Shown in pieces: positions 53,922 to 64,000 of a DNA stretch of 64,000 bases; positions within the stretch are counted from its first letter, which is position 1; each line of letters starts with the position of its first letter. The stretch is from contig JARFIW010001323.1 of NCBI GenBank assembly GCA_036346225.1, positions 310,001-374,000 of the forward strand, given 5' to 3'. The notes under the pieces are model-generated. The model was not told where the DNA came from and did no database searches. It saw only the letters and a program-made list of their open reading frames with translations. A program made the translations under genes and the position numbers. The DNA is from Platerodrilus igneus. Taxonomy: Eukaryota; Arthropoda; Insecta; Coleoptera; Lycidae.

Positions 53922-56281
53922 CCTTAATTGACGCGAACCGAGAGAAATATTAAAAAAAAATAAATAAATATACATCGCATTGGGTATGTAGCATAAAAAT
54001 TCAAAAAATGGACTCTAAAAATATGCCATTTATAATTATTGCGCAGTCAACCTTTACAAGAAAACTACCCCACATATCCCCGATACAAGAGAGAACTGTA
54101 CTTAAATCGAAGGACAGCAATTGTTTTGTAACTAAATATTGTTAATCGATTTATGAGCTCTCAAAATTTATGCATTTGGGTCGAGTCGTAATTTTTTATT
54201 ATATTTCTTTTATATAACAACAATGTGTATCACAATTATGAAATAATGTAAACTTAAATTTTATTAAAATTTGTTTTTGTAAACAAAACAACGCAACTCA
54301 ATAACTTGCAAACTACTATCTAATGAAATAGGATAAATTAATTGCTTACATCTTTATTTTATGTATTTTAACTAATTTAATATACAGCCTGTTATAACGT
54401 TTTGCCTTACTAAGGGGGGTATTTATTTTACTCCTATATGGCCACAAAGGCACAAGGATAGATAACGAGGATTTCCTGAAGATGTAAAGAGCCCACGGTT
54501 AGTTTCGTTGGAAAATGGCTCGTAGATGAGGAAACCTCCAAAGGCTAAGTGGCTAGTCGAGCGATTTGCTCTGGGTAGAACATGAGCTTTGGGTCAGGGT
54601 TGGACTGCGACCAAAATATAGTGAATATGGCGCCCCCGAATTTTTGTATACTAAGAAGACCCAACTTGAGTCTTTTGTATAAGGCGAATGCGGAAACCTA
54701 TACTCAAATACCGCTATACAAAAAATATTACGAGAACCCAATTCCTAAAATTTTCTTACTTTATGACTCGATATTGACCTTTAAAGATGCACTGCTACAC
54801 CTGTAAACAGATTAAAACAAGGCTAGCACAGTTTGTGCATTCATTTCAAAAAATTCATAATTAATAAGAATCAAACCTCATTCATTCCAACTAATAATCA
54901 TAGTCTTGAACAAAATAAATATCTATTCCTTTAAGTTGCAGTTTAGAATTATATACAAAACATCATCTTTAAAAATTTGACTAAATTATGATAATGAAAA
55001 ATATGTTCATATGTACTTGGTAATAATTTGAACATCAATATCTCACAAAAATAGAGTAATGTAGTTTTTTTTCATGATAAGAATCTAGCAAAATTTATTC
55101 TTGTAAGTGTTTAACTTTGAGTTTTAGGATCAATTAAATTTATATTACAAAAATCATTTGGTGTTGGTAGTACTACATAGACTTCACATTAAATGGTAAA
55201 ATATTCCAATCATTAATTAATGAAAAGCAAAATGAAACAGTTTAGTTCTCTAAAATAGCTTTAATTTTTGTTAATTCTGAAAGTTAACCTTTTCTATCTT
55301 TATATCGCCATCTACCATTTTTTGTTAGTACTAATACAAAGATTAAAAGTGAAGCTTTATAGATTCCTTTCACCAAAGTTTAAAAATAACTTGTTTGTCA
55401 TTCACATAATGAACTAGAAAATTTCCACGTGAACAAACAAAACTTATTTGTCTGTTATACCAAAAGTTACAGCTGATGTATTAAAAAAACACTAATTACA
55501 TACCAGATGTTAATCCATCAGAAAAATACTTGCAATGTATTAGGAGGCCATACCTGGAATGATAATTAATAAATTGAAATCTTCTTATTTCAGCATTTAC
55601 AGGTTAGGAATCTTCAATACCACTCAATCCAATAACTGGATACTGAATATCTAACAACATTATGGGCGTTCGCATCGAACAAATGAACCACGCCAAATCG
55701 ACTACCATATACAGTAAAATTTCAAATAGTTGCCAATAAATTTTCCATTGATTACTAAATAAATTCTATAAATTTTCTTAAATTAAAGTAAGCTGCATAA
55801 GTTGCATGTTATCCTAAAGCCATTCAGAACAATTTAACGTCCCGTCTTATACAAACTAATACCTGCCAAGCGTGGAGATATAATGAGTTTCACCGAGACG
55901 ATTTCATCTTGAAATTCGAACTTAATCTTTCGGTGCTTCCAACACGTGGTCTGCAACACCATGTTTGTTTATTTAAAGAACAATTGACCTTCTCTAACAA
56001 CAGCTCAGGTGGAAGTGTTCTATTGACGTATGCTGCCGTCTGACAATAGTTATGATTTTTACAATCATCAAAAGGAAGGAGCCCTTCCAGTGACGCTAAC
56101 AAATGGCATTTTCTGTCACCGCTTAATTTATAACTTTATGCTCTCAATTCGAGAGCTTATATTGTATTCAACAATATGTAATATTTATCACGTAGATTGT
56201 GTAGAGATATTATATTTAAATAGACTTTTTGAATTAATTAAATTAGGTATTTGTGAAAATATTGCTAGAAAATAAACTTGT
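53922..56281. other. AT-rich region, no gene recognised
   Basis: About 2.3 kb without a supported gene. Bases 54380-54720 are less AT-rich and carry a mariner-like end motif (tatacagcctgt at 54382), so an old repeat is likely. No known protein is found in either strand. Confidence 0.35.
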
Positions 56282-58048
56282 TACACTGTTTCAAATTAAC
56301 TTGGCACCATTGCTAACTTTGTTATTATTGGAGCTGCGAGATTGGTTAAATAAGCAAAGAAGCTTAGTTTTTACATCTGATTACCGTGGACAGCGCAAAG
56401 AAATAATTGAACATCGCTGTTTCGAGATATTGATCAAAACACTTACTTTTTAAATTGAACACCCTGTATATTTTCAATTTAAATGAAAGAGAAATAAATT
56501 CTTAACAAAAAGTTTTATACACTCTTATATCAAAATCCTTAAGATAAAGTAAATATTAACAAATTTGTAATTTAATCAAGGTAGGCGCGAATATTTGAAC
56601 AGAATTCATTTGTTTAACAAGTTTGTCATTTCGTGTGTTTAATTGTAGCAGCTAACTTTAAGAAGTGTTAATAACATTGTTAGAATGCCTTCTACTCATG
56701 AAGAAAAGTGTGATATGTTGGAAACTTTTATAATAAGTAGAAAAAATAGTACCAGAGCATCAAATTGCTATCGCGAAAACTTTCCTAATCAAAACTCTCC
56801 AGACCGAAGATATTTTCTAATTCTGTACAGAAAATTTAAAGATAATGAAAATTTGTTTTTGAAGAAAAGAACTAGAAAGAGATTTATAATTAGTAAAAAC
56901 ATTGAAACAAATGCATTAACTTAATTTGAAGCATTTCTAAATGATTCTATTAGAGATTTGGTAAAAAATAGTAACTTTTCTTTAACAGTCATTTATAGAA
57001 TATTAAGAAAACAAATTTATTCCTTATAAATATCAACAAAAAAATAAGTTGTTGGTTAGTTGCTTCGCGTACAGAAAATTCTGGCCTCGTAAAAAATATA
57101 ATTTAGAGCGACGAATCAAATTTTTCGAATTCTGGAATGTTTAACCATAAAAACATGCCTTACTGGTCACGCGAAAATCTATTGTTAACTTTCCCATTCC
57201 ATCCACAAACAAAGTTTAGTTTAAATATATGGTGTGGTTTGATTGGTAGTAAAATAGTGGACCTTTTGTTTTATTACGGATCGCTTACTGCAGCTTGTAT
57301 GAACATGGAAGAAGTTTTTGAAGAATACCTGGATGATATTAATCTAGAAGATCGCCAAACCATTTACTTCCAGCAAGATGGAGCTCCAGCACATAATTTT
57401 CGCGAAGTTGGTGCAATGATGCAAAGACGTTTTGAAGACCGGTGGATGGGAACAAATGGTCCTATAAAGTGGCCACCTCGTTCACCAGACATGTCGCCTT
57501 TAAATTTTTTTCTTTTAGGACAACGTATAAAATAACGTTTTCGAAAGAAGATATACTAATGTAGCAGAATTAGAAAACAGTATTCGATTAAAAGTATTAA
57601 TTCAATTAACGGTAGGAGTATTGCAAATGCTACAGGGGATGTTATTAGGCGAACCTTAATGTGCATTCAAGAAAATGGAGGATTTTTGTACATTTTATGT
57701 AATTTTAGTGTGTTAAATAAATGGTTTATTTAAAAGTCAAGACTATCTTAATTAAATTGCAAATTTGTTAATATTTACTTTATCTTAAGGATTTTGATAT
57801 AAGAGTGTATAAGACTTTTTGTTAAGAATTTATTTCTCTTTCATTTAAATTAAAAATATACAGGGTGTTCCATTTAAAAAGTAAGTGTTTTGATCAATAT
57901 CTTGAAACAGCGATGTTCAATAATTTTTTTGCGCTGTCTACGGTAATCAGCTGTAAAAACTAAGCTTCTTTGCTCATTTAACCAACCTCGTAGCTCCAAT
58001 AATAACAAAGTGAGCAATGGTGCCGAGTTAATTTGAAACAGGCTGTAT
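56282..58048 (+). mobile_element. mariner-type transposon with long (about 300-bp) terminal inverted repeats
   Basis: The left arm 56282-56584 and right arm 57741-58048 are inverted copies over about 300 bp, with terminal TACA-CTGTTTCAAATTAAC. Flanking TA fits the mariner target. Between the arms is one broken transposase gene. Each arm holds a second, inner end-like motif (AACACCCTGTATA at 56459 and its complement at 57862), so the long arms look like two stacked short TIR segments of about 180 bp plus an inner part. Confidence 0.82.
56685..57720 (+). pseudogene. mariner-type transposase, broken
   Basis: The N-terminal HTH (56685-56924) has MPSTHEEKCDMLETF and FPNQNSPDRRYF. A linker is in another frame to about 57030. 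The catalytic part is 57137-57535 with YWSRENLLLTFPFHPQT, FQQDGAPAHN (second catalytic Asp) and PPRSPDMSPLNFF (third Asp). The first Asp region (expected DES motif) is missing because of a deletion between 57030 and 57140. The C-terminus is partly present to about 57720. Confidence 0.8.
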
Positions 58049-58564
58049 ATTATTTGTAAGGTATTTTTAGAAATTTTAAATTAATATGAAATGTGATACT
58101 TATTTACACTAATCTTAAATTGTATATATTACAAGACAATATTTAATAATGTTTTTACAGTTTGTTTGGAGTCAAATATATTCTCTCGGTTCGCATCACT
58201 TAAGGAGTTGTTTGAGGATTAAGGGAACTCAAAAATGAAAAGTATATCACTTCGAACCTATAAATAGCTTTTAATTCTGTCACGAATAATTAATGAAATT
58301 AGTAACAATTTTACCTAATTTAATTTAAAAATGAATTTATTATTGTCAAAAAGAATTAATGAAATTATTAAAAATTCTACCCAATTTTATTACAAAATAA
58401 ATTTATGTTAGTTTTACCGGTTCTACACCCTCTTTAAATTAATGACATAACACTAATGCCACCCTGTATAGTGATTAAGGAACAAACTTTGTTGGAACAA
58501 ATAGTGAGCTACAAGGTAGATTGAAAATGCATAGCTAAATATTCTAGCCTTCATAAAATCGAAT
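58049..58564. other. AT-rich spacer with a short mariner-like end
   Basis: No gene. A gccaccctgtatagtg motif (58459-58474) resembles the inner mariner terminus. Confidence 0.35.
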
Positions 58565-59240
58565 GAAAGTTCAATCCGGCTACCACCATCTCGTGGGGTG
58601 GTTGGTGAGAATGTTTAATAGGTCTGAAACAATTACTGAGACATGTTTTAGGAAGGACAATGTTATCCTTTGAGGAATTTTCTACTATTTTATGTGATGC
58701 CGAAACAGTTTTGAATGCACGTTCTATTACTTATTTGTCAAACAACCTTTCAGAGCTGCTAAGTTTAACACCTACTATGTTCATTTAGGATGTTCGAGAA
58801 ACAGGAATGTCAGATTGTGATCAAATGGATATCAAATCTCTGCAAAAAAAAGTAGGGTATCACCAATAATTGCGTGAAGATTTAAAAGCTCGATTTTGTG
58901 ATGGGTACTTAGGCCAACTATAACAAGTGTACTACAATAAATGTAGTCATGTGATTCTATTGGGTGAAGTCGTTATGATCAGATATAATAGTAAAAAGTG
59001 CTTAGATTGGCGGTTGGGATTAGTAGTGGAATTGTTGCCTAGTTCATTTAAAAACTATACAAGGTTTTATATTATGGCCTGTTCAACATTTATTTCCACT
59101 GGAGTGCCAGGAAAGTGTGTAATGTAACCAAAAGTAAGTGATTGAACCCATATTAGATTTTATACCTAAAAAGACAGAACATTGTCATAAGTTTTACAGT
59201 TCCAAAGAGACGCATAGCTGTCGAATTATGCGACCGCCGT
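58565..59240 (+). pseudogene. BEL/Pao retrotransposon integrase C-terminal remnant
   Basis: Several frames carry the conserved end of BEL integrase and the domain after it: WGGWWERM, LSFEEFSTILCDAE, YLSNNLSELLSLTPTMF, then RETGMSDCDQMD and LREDLKARF. It continues with DWRLGLVVELLPSSFK, the WPLGxVxEL-type block. Stops and frameshifts occur at about 58620, 58790, 58870 and 58923. The gag, protease and RT parts are not in the window, so this is a fragment. Confidence 0.72.
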
Positions 59241-59699
59241 TAAGATTTTTGTAGTAAGAATGGTTCTGTTGGAATTGTGTCTCTGGTTGGTGACAGGAGG
59301 GAGAATGTTGCATAACCGTCCTTATTTCATATAGAGGGCAGTGCATAATAAAAATTAAATATTTTAATTTAGCCTTGAGTTTGTGGAAAAACAAAAAAAA
59401 TTGTTTTTTATCTGTAAGATTTTGAAAGAAAAATTGTAATAAAATGATAATTTTTTTGAATAGTTGAAATAGTGGTTGGTTGCATTCATTTACTGTATAG
59501 AACAATCCTAAAATCTTTTACCATCACGAGTAGTTTTGGTAGTGGTACAACACCTGAGGTAATAAATTTTTGGCTTTTTAGCATAAAAGTAGTACTTGTG
59601 AGATATACATTAACAATTTTAATTTACTGGACTATTCCTGAATCGAAATTTTGGTGCCTAGAATATTGTACTGAGTTCAACTAAATTAGTTTTAGGTCC
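59241..59699. other. Spacer between the BEL and Gypsy remnants
   Basis: AT-rich, no gene recognised; may contain the rest of the BEL element's 3' end. Confidence 0.3.
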
Positions 59700-60101
59700 T
59701 GTTGTTTGGCAAATTTTACCCGGCAGCCACACACTATAATTCCTTGTGGTGTTATCATAATTATTGACTAATTTGTTGAAGTAATGGTTAATTGTTCTGT
59801 GGTGAAGAAGAACCTAGAATTACGTTTTATTAAACACAATTGAACTATCATTTAACACAGCTACTTGACACCTTGATAGTAAGTAATTAAAGGTAACTAA
59901 TGTTTAATGTGAGGCTGAGTATTATATTAAGAATAAATAACCACTTGATTACTCTGTTAAACATTTAATATAAACAGATTACATATTACATTAATCTTGC
60001 ATAATGATAGGCATGACATGACATACGTACATTACGTATATGTATGACCTTAGACTATTGCTAAAAGGGATGCGTTCCCAAACACTTCACTACACTAAAC
60101 A
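59700..60101 (-). repeat. Probable 3' LTR of the minus-strand Gypsy element
   Basis: Immediately after the integrase ORF (minus strand) is a polypurine tract TTTAAGGGGGAGG and then TGTTTAGTGTAGTG. The stretch from 60101 down to 59700 starts TGT and ends ACA in that orientation, about 402 bp, as expected for an LTR. The partner LTR is beyond the right edge, so this is inferred from position and ends alone. Confidence 0.4.
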
Positions 60102-60109
60102 CCTCCCCC

Positions 60110-61627
60110 TTAAAGATTAAGTTTCACTGCCGGTTTGATAATGCGCCCATATCTTGATCTATTATAACTAATTACAGGTTCGTTCTTATGGTTATTATCG
60201 ACTACATTATCAAATAACAAATTTAAATCATAATTATCAGAATTGTCATTATTAACAGTACATAGTTTGTCATTAACATTTGTTTGTGATTCATCATAAC
60301 AATTTTCAGGATACAACTCAGGTTGAAGTACAAAGTCGTCACACTTATGTTTGGTAATAGATGGTTTTAGCTGGCTCGTATTACGACGTACTATTTTGTT
60401 GTTGCTATCCTTATATATCCAATATGATTTTGGTTCGACTGCTTTTTCCAATACTGTAGCTTTATACCACACTTTATCTATTGAACTTTTTACAACCACC
60501 TTATCCCCCTTTTTAAATTCTCTTTCAGGTTTTCGACTAGTTTTATCATAATGTACTTTAGTTTTATTTCTCTGTTCACATAGAGATTTATAAATTTGAT
60601 TTTGAATTTTAGGTTCAAGTTTATATTCTGAAACAGGGAGTTCTGTACGAAGTACTCTACTTTGTAAAATTTGAGCTGGGGATGCATTTAATCCAATTAT
60701 AGGACAGTTATTATATTCTAGCACAGATTCTCTAAAATCGGTTTTATCTTCATAACTTTTATGTAATATTCTTTTCCCTATATCAACAGCTTTTTCGGCT
60801 AAACCGTTGCTCTTATGGTAGTGCGGAGTACATGTGAATACTGTAATATCTTTACTTTTATAATAATTTTTACATTTTATAGAAAGAAAGGGTAAGTTGT
60901 CAGCGATTAGACATTGAGGGTACCCGAATCTACTAAAAACATCTTGCATTGCATTTATTACTGCGTCAGAAGTTTTATTTGGTAAACGACATATTTCCAA
61001 CCAATGTGAAAAATAGTCCATTACAATTAGGTATGGTTTAGAACCGAATTCTAAAATATCGACTCCTACTCTATTATATCGAAGACTTGGGATAGGATGC
61101 GACATAAGTTTTTCTTTAAAATCGTTTGGCATATATTTCTTGCATATCCTACACTTTTTTATAAAATTTGTGATATCTGAAGCTAATGTTGGCCAATAAA
61201 ATAATTGTCTAGCCTTGTGGATAGTTTTGTTTATCCCTAAATGACCTTTATGAAGAACGTTTAAAATGTGATTTTGAAGACTTTTTGGAACAATCAATTT
61301 GTCGTTAACTAACACTAAACCTGCTTCTACATACAAGTCATCTCTTAAATTATAATATGGTTTACATTTTTCAGGTATTTTATTAACTTTTGGCCATTCA
61401 CCGTAATAATAATCAGACAGTAACTTTAAAACTTCATCGTTGGCTGTTGCTTTTCTAAATTTAATTCTCATTTCACTAGTCATTGGAAAATGTTTAGTTA
61501 TAACATGAACCATTTCAAGCATTTCGCGATCAAAAGTTTTCTGTTTTACACTAGCCCTAGACAACATATCTGCGAATTGAACTTTATTGCCTGGCACGTA
61601 ATATACATTTAAATTATATTTTAACAA
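60110..61627 (-). CDS. Gypsy integrase, intact 505-codon ORF
   Basis: Residues 1-25 are the end of RNase H (VPGNKVQFADMLSRA). The zinc-binding HHCC domain is H126, H129, C159, C162. The catalytic core spans about 180-300 with D190 (RVGVDIL), D243 (IADNLPF; the usual SDNG motif has changed to ADNL) and E278 (NGLAEKA). The C-terminal SH3-like region around 372-430 has FKKGDKVVVKSS and WYKATVLE. It integrates retrotransposon cDNA in the nucleus. The frame is unbroken, unlike the upstream RT. Confidence 0.85.
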   Translation of the reverse strand: MLKYNLNVYYVPGNKVQFADMLSRASVKQKTFDREMLEMVHVITKHFPMTSEMRIKFRKATANDEVLKLLSDYYYGEWPKVNKIPEKCKPYYNLRDDLYVEAGLVLVNDKLIVPKSLQNHILNVLHKGHLGINKTIHKARQLFYWPTLASDITNFIKKCRICKKYMPNDFKEKLMSHPIPSLRYNRVGVDILEFGSKPYLIVMDYFSHWLEICRLPNKTSDAVINAMQDVFSRFGYPQCLIADNLPFLSIKCKNYYKSKDITVFTCTPHYHKSNGLAEKAVDIGKRILHKSYEDKTDFRESVLEYNNCPIIGLNASPAQILQSRVLRTELPVSEYKLEPKIQNQIYKSLCEQRNKTKVHYDKTSRKPEREFKKGDKVVVKSSIDKVWYKATVLEKAVEPKSYWIYKDSNNKIVRRNTSQLKPSITKHKCDDFVLQPELYPENCYDESQTNVNDKLCTVNNDNSDNYDLNLLFDNVVDNNHKNEPVISYNRSRYGRIIKPAVKLNL

Positions 61628-62263
61628 TTTTAGTCTTAACCTTTGTAACGTACTGATCCAATTTTACAAATTGGTTTGTTCATTATCGAAATTATAGGTT
61701 TGTGATCGGTTTGAACGTCTACATTAGCATCATATATAAATTCGTGAAATTTTGAGTACCGAAATGTATAGCTAGTAACTCTTTTCGGTCTGACTATAAT
61801 TAATTTCATGTTCGTTCATGGTACGTGACATACAAGCTACAAGCTTTAATATATTTTCGTGTTCTTGGAACATACAACATCCTAATCCATTTTAGATGCA
61901 TCGCATTGAAATCGATCTTCTTTTCGGATTATATGATACCAATGCAGGAGAATCAGTAATTAATTTCTTTAATTTATTAAAAGTCTGTTGGTGGCTTGGT
62001 AACCAACTCCACTCAACATTTGTTTTAATAATTCACATAACGGACTCATGTATTCTGACATATTTGGTACGTCGTCGTACATAATTAAAAGATCCTATAA
62101 TTCGTTGGAGTTCACATTTATTTTTGGACTTTCTAACTTTTGTAAAGCATCTATGCGTCCCTGATCTATCTGAACACCCAAATTTGAAAAAATTTGGCCT
62201 AAGAATTTAACCTGACTTTGTGCGAATTGAAATTTATCCACATTAAATTTTGTGTTTGACTCT
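61628..62263 (-). pseudogene. Gypsy RT end and RNase H, decayed
   Basis: Sequence between the RT motif-C fragment and the integrase carries no long frame on the minus strand, but broken pieces fit the RT connection and RNase H by position. The family match is weak because of many stops. Confidence 0.45.
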
Positions 62264-62470
62264 CTAGCGAGTTATCACTTCTAATACTGTCTTGTCGTGT
62301 TCCTCTTGCGTAGAACCAGCGACAATCATGTCGTCATGACAAATAATTAAATTTTCAATATTTCCAAAAATACTTTCAACTTTTTCCTCAAACAAGTCTT
62401 GAGAGTTTGACAACCCGTAAGGTAATACAATATATCTGTATACCCCAAAGGAGTTGAAACAACATTTCAA
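62264..62470 (-). pseudogene. Gypsy reverse transcriptase palm fragment
   Basis: 68 codons with FGVYRYIVLPYGLSNS (the usual LPFGL..AP) and the catalytic motif ICHDDMIVAGS (Y.DD with His in place of Tyr). Frameshifts on both sides separate it from the fingers at 62555-62870. Confidence 0.75.
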
Positions 62471-62554
62471 GAAGAGTCTTCATCTAAACTTAGATGATGA
62501 AAACCCTCTGATAAATCGAAAATTGTAAAAATCTTTTACCGCATAATTTGGCAC

Positions 62555-63382
62555 CTATTTCTTCAATATTTGCATTAAGCGTGGCTTCCTAACAATACTT
62601 TTATTAAGATCGGAAGGATCTAAACACAATCGTATTTTACCGTTAGCTTTCTCTACTAACACGATTCTATTTATACTTACTCTAACATCTAGATTCTCGA
62701 CTTTAACTATAGCTTTTCGATTAACAAGCCTTTTTAACTCGTCTTCGTAAGCTTTACGAATAGCTAATGGTACTTTAGTTGGAGGGTAACAAACCGGTTT
62801 AAAATTTTCATTTGTGGTTATACTACAATTACCAGGAAACCTACCAGACCCAGTAAACACATCTATATTTTGCTTAATAAATAATTCTGCACTAGAATTA
62901 TTCTTAACTTCAACATTTCTGATTCTTTTAATCATATTCATTTGTAAGCATGCCTGACCACCAAGTAAAACCTGATTTGCATCCTTCACAATAACAAAAT
63001 CCTCATAGCAATCTGCACCTCTAAATTTACAATGCAAATTAACAATGCCAAGTGCTTTTGTGGTACTCCCTTCAAAAGCTTTTAAAATATAATTAATTGG
63101 TCTAACCCTAAATTGGTTATCTATACTTTTAAACATTTTAAGTGGCATGATATTCACATCAGCACCTGTATCAAGTCTAGTTTTAAATTTCTTATTTTCA
63201 ATCTGAATAACCTCTTCCCACAAACTAATCTTATCTATTGTCTTAAGTCTACAATTACTTACTAACATTTCAGTTGAGCTATTACTATCATGCTCTATGT
63301 TTCTTACATTCTTAACAACACATGATTTAGCAAAGTGATTCAATATACCACACTTTCTACAATTTTTCCATAAGCCGGGCAT
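62555..63382 (-). CDS. Gypsy nucleocapsid knuckle, protease and RT N-terminus
   Basis: A 275-codon frame: CCHC knuckle C8-C11-H16-C21 (CRKCGILNHFAKSC); retropepsin with the active site RLDTGADVNIMP (Asp 71); then the RT fingers (GKIRLCLDPSDLNKSI). In intact elements these are cut from one polyprotein by the protease. A frameshift at about 63360 joins it to gag and another near 62550 cuts the RT. Confidence 0.82.
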   Translation of the reverse strand: MPGLWKNCRKCGILNHFAKSCVVKNVRNIEHDSNSSTEMLVSNCRLKTIDKISLWEEVIQIENKKFKTRLDTGADVNIMPLKMFKSIDNQFRVRPINYILKAFEGSTTKALGIVNLHCKFRGADCYEDFVIVKDANQVLLGGQACLQMNMIKRIRNVEVKNNSSAELFIKQNIDVFTGSGRFPGNCSITTNENFKPVCYPPTKVPLAIRKAYEDELKRLVNRKAIVKVENLDVRVSINRIVLVEKANGKIRLCLDPSDLNKSIVRKPRLMQILKK

Positions 63383-63949
63383 TTACGTGGGCGTGCTTAG
63401 TTTGACAACGCTTGCAATTAAATTCATTGTTGTAATTATCATTATTAAAATTCTCACCTTTTTTACCTCGTAGCTTATACTTGCCCCTTTTTCCGATATT
63501 ATTGGCCTCATATACCTCTTTCTGCAAAATTCCAAATCTATCGTTGGTGCCTTGTTGAAATTGTTGATTCTGCTGCTTACTTTGTTCGCTTGTTCTACAA
63601 AATTGTATTGCCTTTTCCAACGTAAGTTGATCGACACGCAATAAAGCTTCTCGACTAGTGGAGTCCCTGATCCCCATTACTATTTTATCGCGAGTGCTTT
63701 ATCCTCTGGCGTTTGGTTAGCGTCTACAACGTTATAATTACATGACTTAACGAGGTACTTACAATCAGTTAAAAGTGTTGAAGCTTTCGCCTTCCTTTTG
63801 CGTTCGTTGTAAAAATTATACCGCTCAAAACATTCATTTACCCTTGCATTAACATATTTATCCAGCATTTCCATCATATAGTTATAATTGTTTTTTTGCT
63901 CTTCAGATGTTGTGAAAGTTGACATGATTCTAGCAGCTTCCGTGCCCAT
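63357..63949 (-). pseudogene. Gypsy gag, two overlapping frames, broken
   Basis: 63949-63680 (starts MGTEAARIMSTFTTSEEQ) and 63677-63357 (STSREALLRVDQLTLEKAIQ) are successive parts of gag: the first capsid-like, the second leading to a Cys/His motif (CKRCQTKHAH). A stop separates them near 63678. More gag probably extends right of the window. Confidence 0.7.
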
Positions 63950-64000
63950 AATATTTCTTAAAATTGATAATTTAATTTTATCGGCAGCTTCGTGCTGACC

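Larger units (their letters stand above)
59700..64000 (-). mobile_element. Ty3/Gypsy retrotransposon (gag-PR-RT-RH-IN), partial at the right edge
   Basis: On the minus strand in order: gag (64000-63357), zinc knuckles, protease (about 63170), RT (62870-62264), decayed RNase H (about 62250-61630) and integrase (61627-60110), then a probable LTR. The protein order and the H2C2/DDE integrase define Ty3/Gypsy (K02A2.6-like group by its knuckle and protease pattern). Frameshifts lie near 62540, 62470 and 62264. The integrase ORF is intact. The 5' part continues past 64000. Confidence 0.85.

Overview
The window is AT-rich nuclear DNA of an animal, almost certainly an insect. It has small spliced exons with GT-AG borders, four conserved eukaryotic gene loci, and a dense, nested load of arthropod-type transposable elements: Jockey/I-like and RTE LINEs, piggyBac, mariner, BEL/Pao, Ty3/Gypsy and a tRNA-derived SINE. 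The order cannot be fixed from sequence alone. I saw no bacterial operons, CRISPR arrays or plasmid features.

Cellular genes. (1) A minus-strand first exon at the left edge (130-192) belongs to an unrecognised gene that runs out of the window. (2) The 26S proteasome lid subunit Rpn12/PSMD8 is on the plus strand. Exons 1-3 lie at 19821-20585 and the last exon at 40138-40272, so one intron is about 19.55 kb and carries most of the window's repeats. (3) CWF19L2-like (40300-41850, minus) is one uninterrupted 516-codon ORF, tail-to-tail with PSMD8 and 27 bp away. (4) An ACBD3/GCP60-like gene (51686-52583, plus) has four exons visible. An in-frame TAG lies just before a strong splice donor, and no GOLD-domain exon is visible. 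(5) A decayed, apparently processed USP10 copy lies at about 49265-51145.

Mobile DNA by region. 0.5-7 kb: foldback and micro-hairpin insertions and fragments of dispersed repeats. 7-10.2 kb: a Gypsy-like gag/protease remnant. 10.3-12.8 kb: a broken transposase-like gene interrupted by a 563-bp TIR element. 13.6-18.8 kb: a Jockey-type LINE with a 766-bp insertion in ORF1. 21.1-22.7 kb (PSMD8 intron): a TIR element holding six copies of a 176-bp tandem repeat. 22.7-27.8 kb: a second LINE with an RNase H domain and a SINE inserted in it. 28-30.1 kb: a piggyBac remnant. 30.8-39.7 kb: RTE LINE copies, partly duplicated. 42.5-47.6 kb: an RTE copy in opposite orientation with a 200-bp tandem repeat in its tail. 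53-54 kb: two more SINEs. 56.3-58.05 kb: a mariner with long TIRs. 58.6-59.2 kb: a BEL/Pao integrase remnant. 59.7-64 kb: a minus-strand Gypsy element with a probable LTR.

The cellular genes do not form a pathway. The most informative features are the TE-inflated PSMD8 intron, the SINE family (four insertions with 12-14 bp target duplications, one with a paralogous empty site in the same window), the satellite-carrying TIR element and the inverted RTE pair flanking CWF19L2.
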